A stretch of DNA of 64,000 nucleotides, taken from positions 1 through 64,000 of the forward strand of contig JAUMZY010000004.1 in assembly GCA_030527885.1 (NCBI GenBank), written 5' to 3'. The notes beneath the pieces were generated by a model. It had not been told where the DNA came from. It did not search any database and saw only the letters and a program-made list of their open reading frames with translations. This DNA comes from Corynebacterium sp. GTDB taxonomy: Bacteria; Actinomycetota; Actinomycetes; Mycobacteriales; Mycobacteriaceae. The position numbers and the translations under genes are program-made. Of the stretch, positions 28,323 through 36,800 are shown piece after piece. Numbering within the stretch: the stretch's first letter is position 1; the number at the start of each line of letters is the position of its first letter.

Positions 28323-28553
28323 CTAGAACATTTGCAACAACTTCGCTAACCCGATACATGCCACAATAGAAACACCCGCAATAATCGCCGAAGCATACAA
28401 AATCATGGGCGATCGGGGCTTAACAGCCGGTTCATGCGTACCAAACCGCAATGCAGTAATAGCCAAGCTCATGCGCAATTTATGCGCCTGTACTGCCGCC
28501 CGATGATCCCGCTTGGGTTGCTTACTATTCTGGGCTTTCATTGGGGTAGTCAT
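28323..28553 (-). CDS. Small basic membrane protein at the type VII island edge
   Basis: 76 residues. The first 45 are basic and polar (QNSKQPKRDHRAAVQAHKLR); the last 30 form one hydrophobic segment, MILYASAIIAGVSIVACIGL. It lies 26 bp downstream of a lipoprotein gene on the same strand and closes the minus-strand group ParA–transglycosylase–lipoprotein. No family recognised. Confidence 0.6.
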   Translation of the reverse strand: MTTPMKAQNSKQPKRDHRAAVQAHKLRMSLAITALRFGTHEPAVKPRSPMILYASAIIAGVSIVACIGLAKLLQMF

Positions 28554-28579
28554 CTTCCTCCATCATGGAAACAATCGCG

Positions 28580-28915
28580 TTAAAACAGTCGCGGCAACCG
28601 CGGCAATGGGATAGTAATTGCTGGTTGTGGTGCTGGCGCAGGGGCCGGTGGTGGGGGTGGCGGCGGGGTTTCCGATACTGTTTGGGTCACAGTTACCGGG
28701 GATGGTGTAGGTAATGGTGATGGAATGACAGGCGTTGGTTCCTTTTTCTCCGTCGATGGTGGTGGGAAGAAAGATTGCGGTAGTTCTGGCAATTGTCCCA
28801 GCGGCGGAATGACTTGTTCAACTGGTTTTTCTTTAGCTGAACCGGGCTCACCACAAGCCGCTATAGCTCCACATATGATGATTAACGTGAGGATTTTTTG
28901 TGCTGCTTTCATCAT
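28580..28915 (-). CDS. Proline-rich lipoprotein
   Basis: 111 residues. Signal peptide KILTLIIICGAIAACGEPG with lipobox IAAC. The mature part is extremely rich in proline (TPVIPSPLPTPSPV, then PPPPPPPAPAPAP), like a rigid cell-wall spacer. Its start overlaps the end of the transglycosylase gene by four bases, so they are coupled. It could tether or position the transglycosylase-like partner (inference). Confidence 0.7.
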   Translation of the reverse strand: MMKAAQKILTLIIICGAIAACGEPGSAKEKPVEQVIPPLGQLPELPQSFFPPPSTEKKEPTPVIPSPLPTPSPVTVTQTVSETPPPPPPPAPAPAPQPAITIPLPRLPRLF

Positions 28916-29565
28916 CGGGAATACTTCTTCGCAATTGCATGAACATGCTTGACAAATTCCGGGTTGGCATTGATTTGCTGTATGCCATTAGCCCAACCAT
29001 CAGAGGCACTGGGGCTCCCCACCGAGCATAGGAAATCCGCCAGGGTAAGAGCAGCATCATTAATATTATCGGGGTTGGATTTACCTGCCGATTCCACTGC
29101 GGTATTAAATTGCTCCCACCTACTGGGCATGATCTGCATGGGCCCAATGGGAATATCCTTGGTGGGGTCACCATCAAAGAATCCCGCATCAGTATCCCCC
29201 ACCTCCTGTGGATGAATCGGGTCGAAGAGGTTGAGCCCACGCAGCGGAATGCTGGTAGTGCCGTCGTCGTTAAGCATCGAGCCATGAGCCTGGCCGTGAT
29301 CGCTTAATGCTTCTCCCAGTGCTGCCAAAGTAGGCCACCCAAGATTGCAGTTCTTTTTAGATGCCGACCATGCCGCATAAGCATATGCACGCAGCGCGGT
29401 TTCGGGAATGCCATAGGGGCCGGCGCGTTTCTGTGACCAGTCTTGTACATGCTCAATTTGCTTGTGTGTTGGCGGCAGGGGTGCTTCCAGTCGGTCAACA
29501 CAACCACTCAGCATAAAGCTGCATGCAGTTACACTGCATGTGCTTATGAAAAGTCTATGTTTCAT
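28912..29565 (-). CDS. Lytic-transglycosylase-like lipoprotein lacking the usual Glu
   Basis: 217 residues. Signal peptide with lipobox FMLSGC. The domain follows the actinobacterial MltB-type pattern: IPETALRAYAYAAW, CNLGWPTLAALGEALSDHGQ, GPMQIMPSRWEQF, NINDAALTLADFLCSVG. In active members the second motif reads G-x-I-E-S-x-H-G; here it is G-E-A-L-S-D-H-G, so the catalytic glutamate position is Leu. It may be inactive or use the Glu two residues earlier. Wall-opening enzymes often accompany type VII systems. Confidence 0.75.
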   Translation of the reverse strand: MKHRLFISTCSVTACSFMLSGCVDRLEAPLPPTHKQIEHVQDWSQKRAGPYGIPETALRAYAYAAWSASKKNCNLGWPTLAALGEALSDHGQAHGSMLNDDGTTSIPLRGLNLFDPIHPQEVGDTDAGFFDGDPTKDIPIGPMQIMPSRWEQFNTAVESAGKSNPDNINDAALTLADFLCSVGSPSASDGWANGIQQINANPEFVKHVHAIAKKYSR

Positions 29566-29567
29566 CC

Positions 29568-30956
29568 CTACTCGCTTGCATGCCTATGCCACTTGTCAAA
29601 ATCTTCCGCAACTATTGCTGCTAATTCGTGATAGGCTTCGGTGGTTTTCTTAGATATACGTTCCAAGTCAACGACTCCGCCTTCCGAAAGGTGCCTATCA
29701 AACGGGATGATTTGTACAGCACGTGTCCTCGATCGGAAATGACTGGTGAGCTGCTTAATATCAATGGGAGCTTGATCCGGATGCGCCCCAGATATCACCA
29801 CGACGGAATTGGCAGCCAATTGTTCATATCCGTGCAGATTCAACCAGTCCAACGTTGCTGACGCGGACTGGGCCCCATCAAGCGCCGGGGATGTGACTAG
29901 CACCAAGGTGTTCGCCAAATCAAGCACCCCAGACATGGCGGAATGCATGAGGCCAGTGCCGCAATCAGTCAAAATCACATTGTAATGGTGCTGTAAAATA
30001 TCAATTGCGCGCCGGTAATCCATTTCACTGAAAGCTTCAGAAACTGCCGGATCACGTTCCGATCCAATCACTTCCAACCGGGATTTCGCCTGCGTAGTGT
30101 AAGCCCGAACTTGCGGGTACCGGGAAGTATCTGGCGCAGCTAATAAGTCTCTAATAGTAGCTTTACCTGGTTCAGCTACTCGTTGCGCCAAGGTACCCAA
30201 ATCTGGATTGGCATCAATGGCTATAACCCGATCACCCCGCAGATTGGCGAACACTCCACCAAGAACCACAGTGGTGGTGGTCTTGCCTACACCACCTTTC
30301 AAAGACATGACCGCAATGCGATAATCGCCTCGTAATGGTGTTTGGATTCTGTCTAATAATTGCTCCGCCGTAGCATCACGTGCTTCGCCAAGATTAATGT
30401 GACCTCCGGTGACTTCGTGCACGAATTTACGCCAGCCACTTTTGGGCGCCCGTTTTACTGGGCTAATGATAACTGATTGGTTTAACGCCACGGGTGGAGT
30501 GAGGTCGTATTGGCCAGGGCTGGAATGTTTACCCGCACTGGGGGCATCTGTTATTTCTGCTGATTGTGCAGGCTCTGCTTGTAGCTTATCGACGGGCGCG
30601 GCTTGCCGTTGCACGGCTGCTTGCGGTGTTTGGGGATTTTTTGGTGGTGCTGGTTCTTGCAGTTGCGCTGGTTGCAAAGTAGATGGGGGTTGCACAACAG
30701 AATGCGGTGTTGGCGGGTATTTCTGCGGCTCGGGTGGGGCAGCCTTCGGGGGTGCTGGTGGCTGCACATACCGGGGATAAAATTGCGGTTGCGATGTTAT
30801 AGGTGGTCGCACAGATTCAGGCGTATGTGTATTTGGTTGCGCTGGTTTAGGCTGTGACTCGCGCGGCTGCGATTCTTTGGGTTCTTTCGACTGTGCCCCA
30901 GAGGCCGCACCCAACCAGGTAGGCATGTTGGCGTTGTTTCCGGGGTGATTGTTCAT
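29568..30956 (-). CDS. ParA/MinD-type ATPase with proline-rich N-terminus
   Basis: 462 residues. The first 180 are Pro/Gln-rich (VQPPAPPKAAPPEPQKYPPT), the rest is a ParA/MinD ATPase: deviant Walker A MSLKGGVGKTTTTVVLGG, IAIDANPDLGTLAQRV (Walker A'), and VILTDCGTGLMHSAMSG (Walker B). This layout matches ATPases linked to ESX secretion in mycobacteria and other actinobacteria, where they may position or recruit the machine. Divergent to the P-loop-less partner gene at 31077, and three bases upstream of the transglycosylase gene. Confidence 0.85.
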   Translation of the reverse strand: MNNHPGNNANMPTWLGAASGAQSKEPKESQPRESQPKPAQPNTHTPESVRPPITSQPQFYPRYVQPPAPPKAAPPEPQKYPPTPHSVVQPPSTLQPAQLQEPAPPKNPQTPQAAVQRQAAPVDKLQAEPAQSAEITDAPSAGKHSSPGQYDLTPPVALNQSVIISPVKRAPKSGWRKFVHEVTGGHINLGEARDATAEQLLDRIQTPLRGDYRIAVMSLKGGVGKTTTTVVLGGVFANLRGDRVIAIDANPDLGTLAQRVAEPGKATIRDLLAAPDTSRYPQVRAYTTQAKSRLEVIGSERDPAVSEAFSEMDYRRAIDILQHHYNVILTDCGTGLMHSAMSGVLDLANTLVLVTSPALDGAQSASATLDWLNLHGYEQLAANSVVVISGAHPDQAPIDIKQLTSHFRSRTRAVQIIPFDRHLSEGGVVDLERISKKTTEAYHELAAIVAEDFDKWHRHASE

Positions 30957-31076
30957 AGGTTTCTCCCAAAATCGTGCCGTAGCGTATAAAAGACTAAAAT
31001 CTATATCTTATAGGTTTTCATAGCTATATAACACCCCTGTAATCTAACATTCGAAAATATTAAGGAAATTTAACTA

Positions 31077-31868
31077 ATGGCCTTCCGCTTTAACCCCCAC
31101 CTTATTCGTCGATTATACTGGTCAGATACCCTAGCGCAAGCACAACGAGTGCCCCCGTACGATACTAATCGGGCGTTAATTATTTCGGTGGCAGCCCTGG
31201 ATGATCGGATTCTTACCACCCCCACGGCGGCATTAATCGCAAAATTAGTCAATACAGTTGCCGAAAACCCTGTAGTGATTGTGGATACAGATGGCATCAA
31301 TCAACCCGTGCGGGCAGCAGTGGGTGCACACCAAGGCGGGGATTTTTTAAGCCTAGTTCATCAATCCGCGGTGAATTTGAAGCGGGATCAGGTGGCGGAG
31401 TTTGTGGATTGTTCCGGCAAGATTCCTACGTTGGCGGTGAGCATGGGCGCGCCACAAGAGATTAGTCCTGATGATCTGCGGGCAGTGCTGCCCCGGGTGA
31501 AGCATCGCTGGCCCACGGTAGTGATTGATTTGCCTTTTACAACAACCGATGAGTTGATTTTTCATGGCACTGAGTTGGCCAATCATGTGGTGTTATTAGC
31601 GGATAAGCATGTGGATGATTTTTCGTGGCTGTATCAAGGGGATCATGCGTTGGTGGCGCGGGCACGAGCTGGGGCGGTTACTCCAGTGTTGATGGGGGCA
31701 GACACGAAGACCACCATGGCAGCTGGGGCGGTAGCCCTGCCGGAAGTGGATATCCGCACCACTGCGCGAGAGGAAATAACCATGCGCACTGATCCGGAGG
31801 CGTTGAGCATGTATCACCGGTTCTTGTCCCGGATTTATCCAGAGCGGAAAACTACTGGCGCTGCTTAA
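31077..31868 (+). CDS. P-loop-less MinD-like partner protein
   Basis: 263 residues; ribosome site AAGGAAA. The sequence follows the fold of a MinD-like protein (VVIVDTDGINQPVRAAVG, TVVIDLPFTTTDELIFHGTE, HVVLLADKHVDDFSWLYQ) but has no KGGxGKT loop, so it should not hydrolyse ATP. Degenerate ParA-like partners are seen in actinobacterial type VII loci. Divergent to the true ParA-like gene. Stop overlaps the convergent immunity gene by three bases. Confidence 0.7.
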   Translation: MAFRFNPHLIRRLYWSDTLAQAQRVPPYDTNRALIISVAALDDRILTTPTAALIAKLVNTVAENPVVIVDTDGINQPVRAAVGAHQGGDFLSLVHQSAVNLKRDQVAEFVDCSGKIPTLAVSMGAPQEISPDDLRAVLPRVKHRWPTVVIDLPFTTTDELIFHGTELANHVVLLADKHVDDFSWLYQGDHALVARARAGAVTPVLMGADTKTTMAAGAVALPEVDIRTTAREEITMRTDPEALSMYHRFLSRIYPERKTTGAA

Positions 31869-32521
31869 CGATGCTGGTTCGCATAATCCGTCACCACTGC
31901 AATGGCGTTATCTAGTTCCTGTTGTGCGGTCCACCGCCCGGGCATTTCGCTCATGCCTTTCGGATTAATGTTTTTTTCGGTCCAGGATCGTACATACTCT
32001 AAGGCTTTGTCCCATTGTTGCTGGTACAACAGGACGAAGAGCCGGCCGCGTGACTCATCAAACCACCAACGCCAATAAGGACTAGCGTCCACAGCATCAC
32101 ATATATCATCAGCATCAGCTAATGCAGACCACGCTAGGGGTAGATCGTGTTCCAGCTCTGTTAGGATTTTCTGCCACCGCGGCCCAATGGTGGTTTTTTC
32201 CAAAATAATATAATCGTCATACCAGCGGAATCCGTCGCCTTGGGCAAATAGGCCATATTGTTCACCAAGAATGATACTGGAGAAGCTACTGTTCTTTACC
32301 AATTTGGCATGCAAATCACTGAGAGCAGGAATGCGAGCCCGGTAAGTAATCCAGCTGATGTAGTCCTGTGATTCTGGTTTGTCGATGGCAAGATATATTT
32401 TAAACGCTAGGTCGAATACAATACCGGCGTGTTTTGTAGAGTAACGCACCAGTTGCGTGCTTGTGCGTTCGTATCCATGCTGGGCAAACCATGAATCAGC
32501 GTGTGCGAACCGTGGTGACAT
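31865..32521 (-). CDS. Putative immunity protein, paralogue 1
   Basis: 218 residues. N-terminus FAHADSWFAQHGYERTSTQL, then LGPRWQKILTELEHDLPLAW, ALADADDICDAVDASPYWRW, GRLFVLLYQQQWDKALEYVR and ELDNAIAVVTDYANQH. The same blocks recur in five other genes around this island, always near toxin-type modules, so an immunity role is inferred. No signal peptide. No family name known to me. It lies downstream of the other two copies in the rhs group and is intact. Confidence 0.7.
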   Translation of the reverse strand: MSPRFAHADSWFAQHGYERTSTQLVRYSTKHAGIVFDLAFKIYLAIDKPESQDYISWITYRARIPALSDLHAKLVKNSSFSSIILGEQYGLFAQGDGFRWYDDYIILEKTTIGPRWQKILTELEHDLPLAWSALADADDICDAVDASPYWRWWFDESRGRLFVLLYQQQWDKALEYVRSWTEKNINPKGMSEMPGRWTAQQELDNAIAVVTDYANQHR

Positions 32522-32539
32522 GAGTAATACTTTACCTGT

Positions 32540-32953
32540 TTAGCCGTGTTGGTTCACATAATCCGTGACTACTGCAATGGCGTTATCAAGATTCTCCTGC
32601 GCCGTCCACAAACTAGAACTAGTGATACCTCCTATCATCTCCCTAGGATTAATTTCAGCATACGTCCAGGACCTCACATACTCCAACGCCGCATCCCACC
32701 ACTTCTCATACAACAACACAAACAACAGCCCATACGACTTCTCAACCCACCCCCAATACTCATTCCTATCCACCACCGAACACACATCATCACTATCAGT
32801 TATTGCCGACACAGCCAACGACAAATCTCGATCCAGCTGATCCAACACAGCCCGTCACTGCGGCCCAAGAGTCTCTGCCTCTAACCACATATCATAACCC
32901 CGCTCCACAAACCACGACTCAACCTGCGGAAACCACTTCTTACCAATCATCAT
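32540..32953 (-). pseudogene. Putative immunity protein, paralogue 2, truncated
   Basis: The 5' end (KKWFPQVESWFVERGY) is nearly identical to paralogue 3, then about 115 residues are missing and a TGA follows LGPQ where relatives have Trp. After that, LDQLDRDLSLAVSAITDSDD and an intact C-terminal part (YVRSWTYAEINPREM, ELDNA-like AIAVVTDYVNQHG) remain in frame to 32540. Deletion plus nonsense codon make it a remnant, though the last 102 residues could still be made from an internal ATG. Confidence 0.75.
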
Positions 32954-33090
32954 TTCCCACCCACCTCATCCTGACTAACGTTTTGCTACCGTCTATCCAG
33001 ATGCCAAATTACCTAGAAGCTCCAAACAGCAAATATAGCGCTCACTACTACTGGGTACAGCTTTTCGACGCCCACAACTACACACTAGGC

Positions 33091-33786
33091 CTACTCCCGA
33101 TGCTGATCCACATACTCCGCAACCACCCGCACCGCATTATCCAACTCCTCCTGCGCCGTCCACAAACTAGAACTAGTAATAATTCCCATCCCCCTAGGAT
33201 TAATTTCATCATACGTCCAGGACCTCACATACTCTAATGCATCATCCCACCGCTTCTGATACAACATCGCAAACAACCTACCTGGCCCCTCCTGATACCA
33301 AGACCAATACGGACTCTCATCCACCGCTGCACACAGATCCTCAGCATCCGCAAGCGCCGACCACACCACCGGCAAATCATGCTCCAATTGCCCCAACAAC
33401 TTCTCCCACCGATCACCCAGAATCCGCGATTCCAACCACACCTTCTTTTTAGACCATGGCAACCCCACCTTGTCAGAATGAGACGATGGTCTGCTAGCAA
33501 ACCACCCAACTAGATGTTCTTCCGGCACCGAAGAAAAACGACTCCGCTCCACCAACGCAACAGGCAAATCCCCAAGCGTTACAACCCGGACATAATAACT
33601 AACCGACGTCAAATACACACCAGCTTCTTCCCTATAAGGAGTAATAGTTATCCTAAACACCAAACCACCACTACGCATGGAATACTGAACCCACGACTCA
33701 CCTGTATCCTCGAAATAAAAATCAGTGCGTTCATAACCCCGCTCCACAAACCACGACTCAACCTGCGGAAACCACTTCTTTGTCAT
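33091..33786 (-). CDS. Putative immunity protein, paralogue 3 (next to rhs)
   Basis: 231 residues, intact. Blocks: FPQVESWFVERGYERTDFYF, LGDRWEKLLGQLEHDLPVVW, ADAEDLCAAVDESPYWSW, GRLFAMLYQKRWDDALEYVR, SSLWTAQEELDNAVRVVAEY. It begins 50 bp after the stop of the rhs gene on the same strand, the classic place for the cognate immunity gene of a polymorphic toxin. Coding strand is strongly G/T-rich, unlike rhs. Probably cytoplasmic and neutralises the Rhs nuclease tip by binding (inference). Confidence 0.75.
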   Translation of the reverse strand: MTKKWFPQVESWFVERGYERTDFYFEDTGESWVQYSMRSGGLVFRITITPYREEAGVYLTSVSYYVRVVTLGDLPVALVERSRFSSVPEEHLVGWFASRPSSHSDKVGLPWSKKKVWLESRILGDRWEKLLGQLEHDLPVVWSALADAEDLCAAVDESPYWSWYQEGPGRLFAMLYQKRWDDALEYVRSWTYDEINPRGMGIITSSSLWTAQEELDNAVRVVAEYVDQHRE

Positions 33787-33836
33787 AGCTTTCTATCCTT
33801 CCGCTATCTATAAAATAAAGATGCCTTAATACTTAA

Positions 33837-36800
33837 CTACGGCTCATCGACATCCATGCCTCGGGTACCCCAATCTTCAGTTATTTTATCTAGGCTATCC
33901 TTCTCAGGGTTTATTTTAACAAAATCAGGTGTAATATTATCACCAATTTTCAAGCCTAATGCCTCAAGCTTGTCTTCGTCATGTGATCTTAAAGCAATTC
34001 TTTTTTCAAGATCCTTATCATACTTATGCACCTTCTCCAATTCACTATCAATATCCGCTTTAAGCTTATCCACGGTCTTTTTAGCTTCTGCGATAGATTC
34101 TTCAGATGCTCCTTTTTCAATCAGCTTCTTTAGCTCTTCCTCAGCTTCCTTAAGGTCATCTTCTAATTTATCTCGCACAGCGGTCAACTCAGTAATATCA
34201 CGCATAATCCGTTGGTTAGGACTTAAGCTTGCCCCACCGCTCTTAAGCTCAAGAATCCGGCTATTTCCACGTTTATCATAAATCAAAATATCTGCATTGC
34301 TAGCTATTACTTGATCACCCACCCGTGTCTGGATAGGAAGCTGCTCCACCATATGCAATTCATCCAACGGGTCATCAACATTTTTATTATAAGCATTAAG
34401 TTGTTCTTTCACATCATCAGCCGTTAGTTTTTCCACCTCCTTTCCTTGCTCACGATTCTTTTGAATGTCCCCTCCTGTACTACATTCTTCCAGCCCAAGC
34501 GCATCCATCCCAGTAGTTGGATTAGTAACATAAGCCTGCGGGCTAGCAATATTAGGTCGTAACCCTAATGGATCCTGCGCATTATAAGCGCCAGTCTTTG
34601 CATTATAGTACCGATATCGGTTATACACCCACCCAGATTCCAAATCCTCATACTGGCCCGCAAACAACAATGGTGAATCCACATCGCCAAACCATTGCCG
34701 TTCACCAAAAAGCGTTTGCTTGCTGTAACCAACAATTTCGCCCGTGCCAGTATCAATGAGCTCTTTTGGCACCCCAGTAAGATCGCTAACCATCGAATAG
34801 AAAACCGCATCTACCTGATCCTGCGACCATTGTGATACTGGGTCACTAAAAGCCTTGAGTTCAATCTGCCCACACACTTCACCAGTACCTGGATCCACTG
34901 GCCACAATTTACCAACACCTACTGCTGCAGGATCCTGAATATCATATACATGCTGCTCACCATAGATGTGATTACCGCGATGCAAGAACATGGTACGACT
35001 TATTACTTCATTTGTGGCAACATCAATACATTCCTTACCAATGCGGCGCTTCAAGCCATCATACAAATACCGCCATCCAACAGTAGGATGATCTGAATCT
35101 GTATAGCCTATCGGTTGTGTACGCGAACCATAATAAAATGTTTTCACCAATGGTTTCTTAGACAACCGCTTGGTTACTGTCTGAATCACCCGACCCGCTT
35201 TATCATACGTAAACATGGTGCGACCCACTCGATGTGGACGGGTTCCAACGAACTCAATATCATCCGACCACCGAGTAGAGGTATCTGGATGTAACTTCGT
35301 CAACACTCCTGCCTTGCTAAACCCATATGACTCCGATGCCTGCGAAACAGCTGAGGCACCTGATCCAACAGGCGTAGCCGTAGTTAATGCTGGTGCTTGT
35401 TGCCCATGATTAACGTCTATGACTCTGCCAAAATCATCAACAGTGTAATCAGTAGTACCACGCACAGTGTCAACTACCTGCATCAATACGTCATCAGGGC
35501 GCCAAGAAAACGACCGTGCAACGACTGTGGATGCAACAGCATTAGAACTATCACTACCAAGTTTGCTAGTAATATCCATTAATATCCGGTTACAATCATC
35601 AAAGGTAAAGTTTCGAACAAGTGATCCCACACTAGACCAATGACGACGACCAAGTTCATCAATTCCAAAGGTTGCGACAGCAAGTTCCCTATCATCTAGG
35701 TAGTGTGTTATTTGCGTAAGCTCACCTTTCTCATTGTACCCAAGTTTCTCAGAAATTACTTGACCATTAGGTAAGAGCTGCGTGACAGCCTCTATGCCGC
35801 CAAAGGCAGCATAGTGATAACTAAGCGAGATCACCTCACCCGAATATAACGTCATTGTCTCAGATAAAAAACGCCCATATTTATCATATTGGTAATCAAT
35901 TGTTGACCAGCTATTTGATACCTGGGTAGTCACTCCATGAGCATTACGAGTAAATCGAGTTGTATCATTGACCTCCTGTAATTCCATTAAGTGCCCCTGG
36001 GCATCATACATAGCGGTGAAAGAGTTCTCACCATTGATGAATGTTGTGCTTAGCCCATCACGTGATCGATTGGTCTCAGTAACATACCCGTTGTAATCGA
36101 TTTCTTTTGCTATTTTGCCATCAAGATCATACTCAAAACGCCAAGTATGCCCATCTGCATTCGTAACCGCAATCTTCTCCATTTGAGTGTTATACGTGTA
36201 CTTTGTCACTCCACCATCAGCAGCAATAACCTCTTGTAACCGGTCAAAGACTGTGTACTTCCGGACAACACGAACAGCTATCTCATTGGTGTATGAAACC
36301 TGGTTGCCTTCACCATCATACATGGCAGTACGCTCACTGCCATCAGGATAGGTAATTTTGGTCACCCAGCCTTCAGGTGAGCACTCCACTTTAGTGGTAT
36401 TCCCTATCGGGTCGATCATCTCTGATACTAACCCGCGCACGTCCCGAATAATGGTGGAACGACGGCCAGCAGTATCAACACTAGCAATGACCCGACCAGC
36501 ATTATCGCATTCAGTGATGTGCATTAACCCATTAGGACCAATGACCGCCAGCGGCACAAGACCAGAGGCACGCCATTCATATTCATATTCAGTTCGTACC
36601 CCTGCAGCATCTGTAGTAGCGGTGACTAGACCAGCCGGATCCAATTCATATTCGGTTTCTAATCCATCCTGACCAGTGACTTTTAGTGGTGCACCCCAAG
36701 CCCCAGCAGTTGTTACTGTGCTAGCACCATCACCCTGGTTTACAGCAATAGTATTACCATACTCATCGAATTCGGTGCTTGTTACCACACCAGTATTCGA

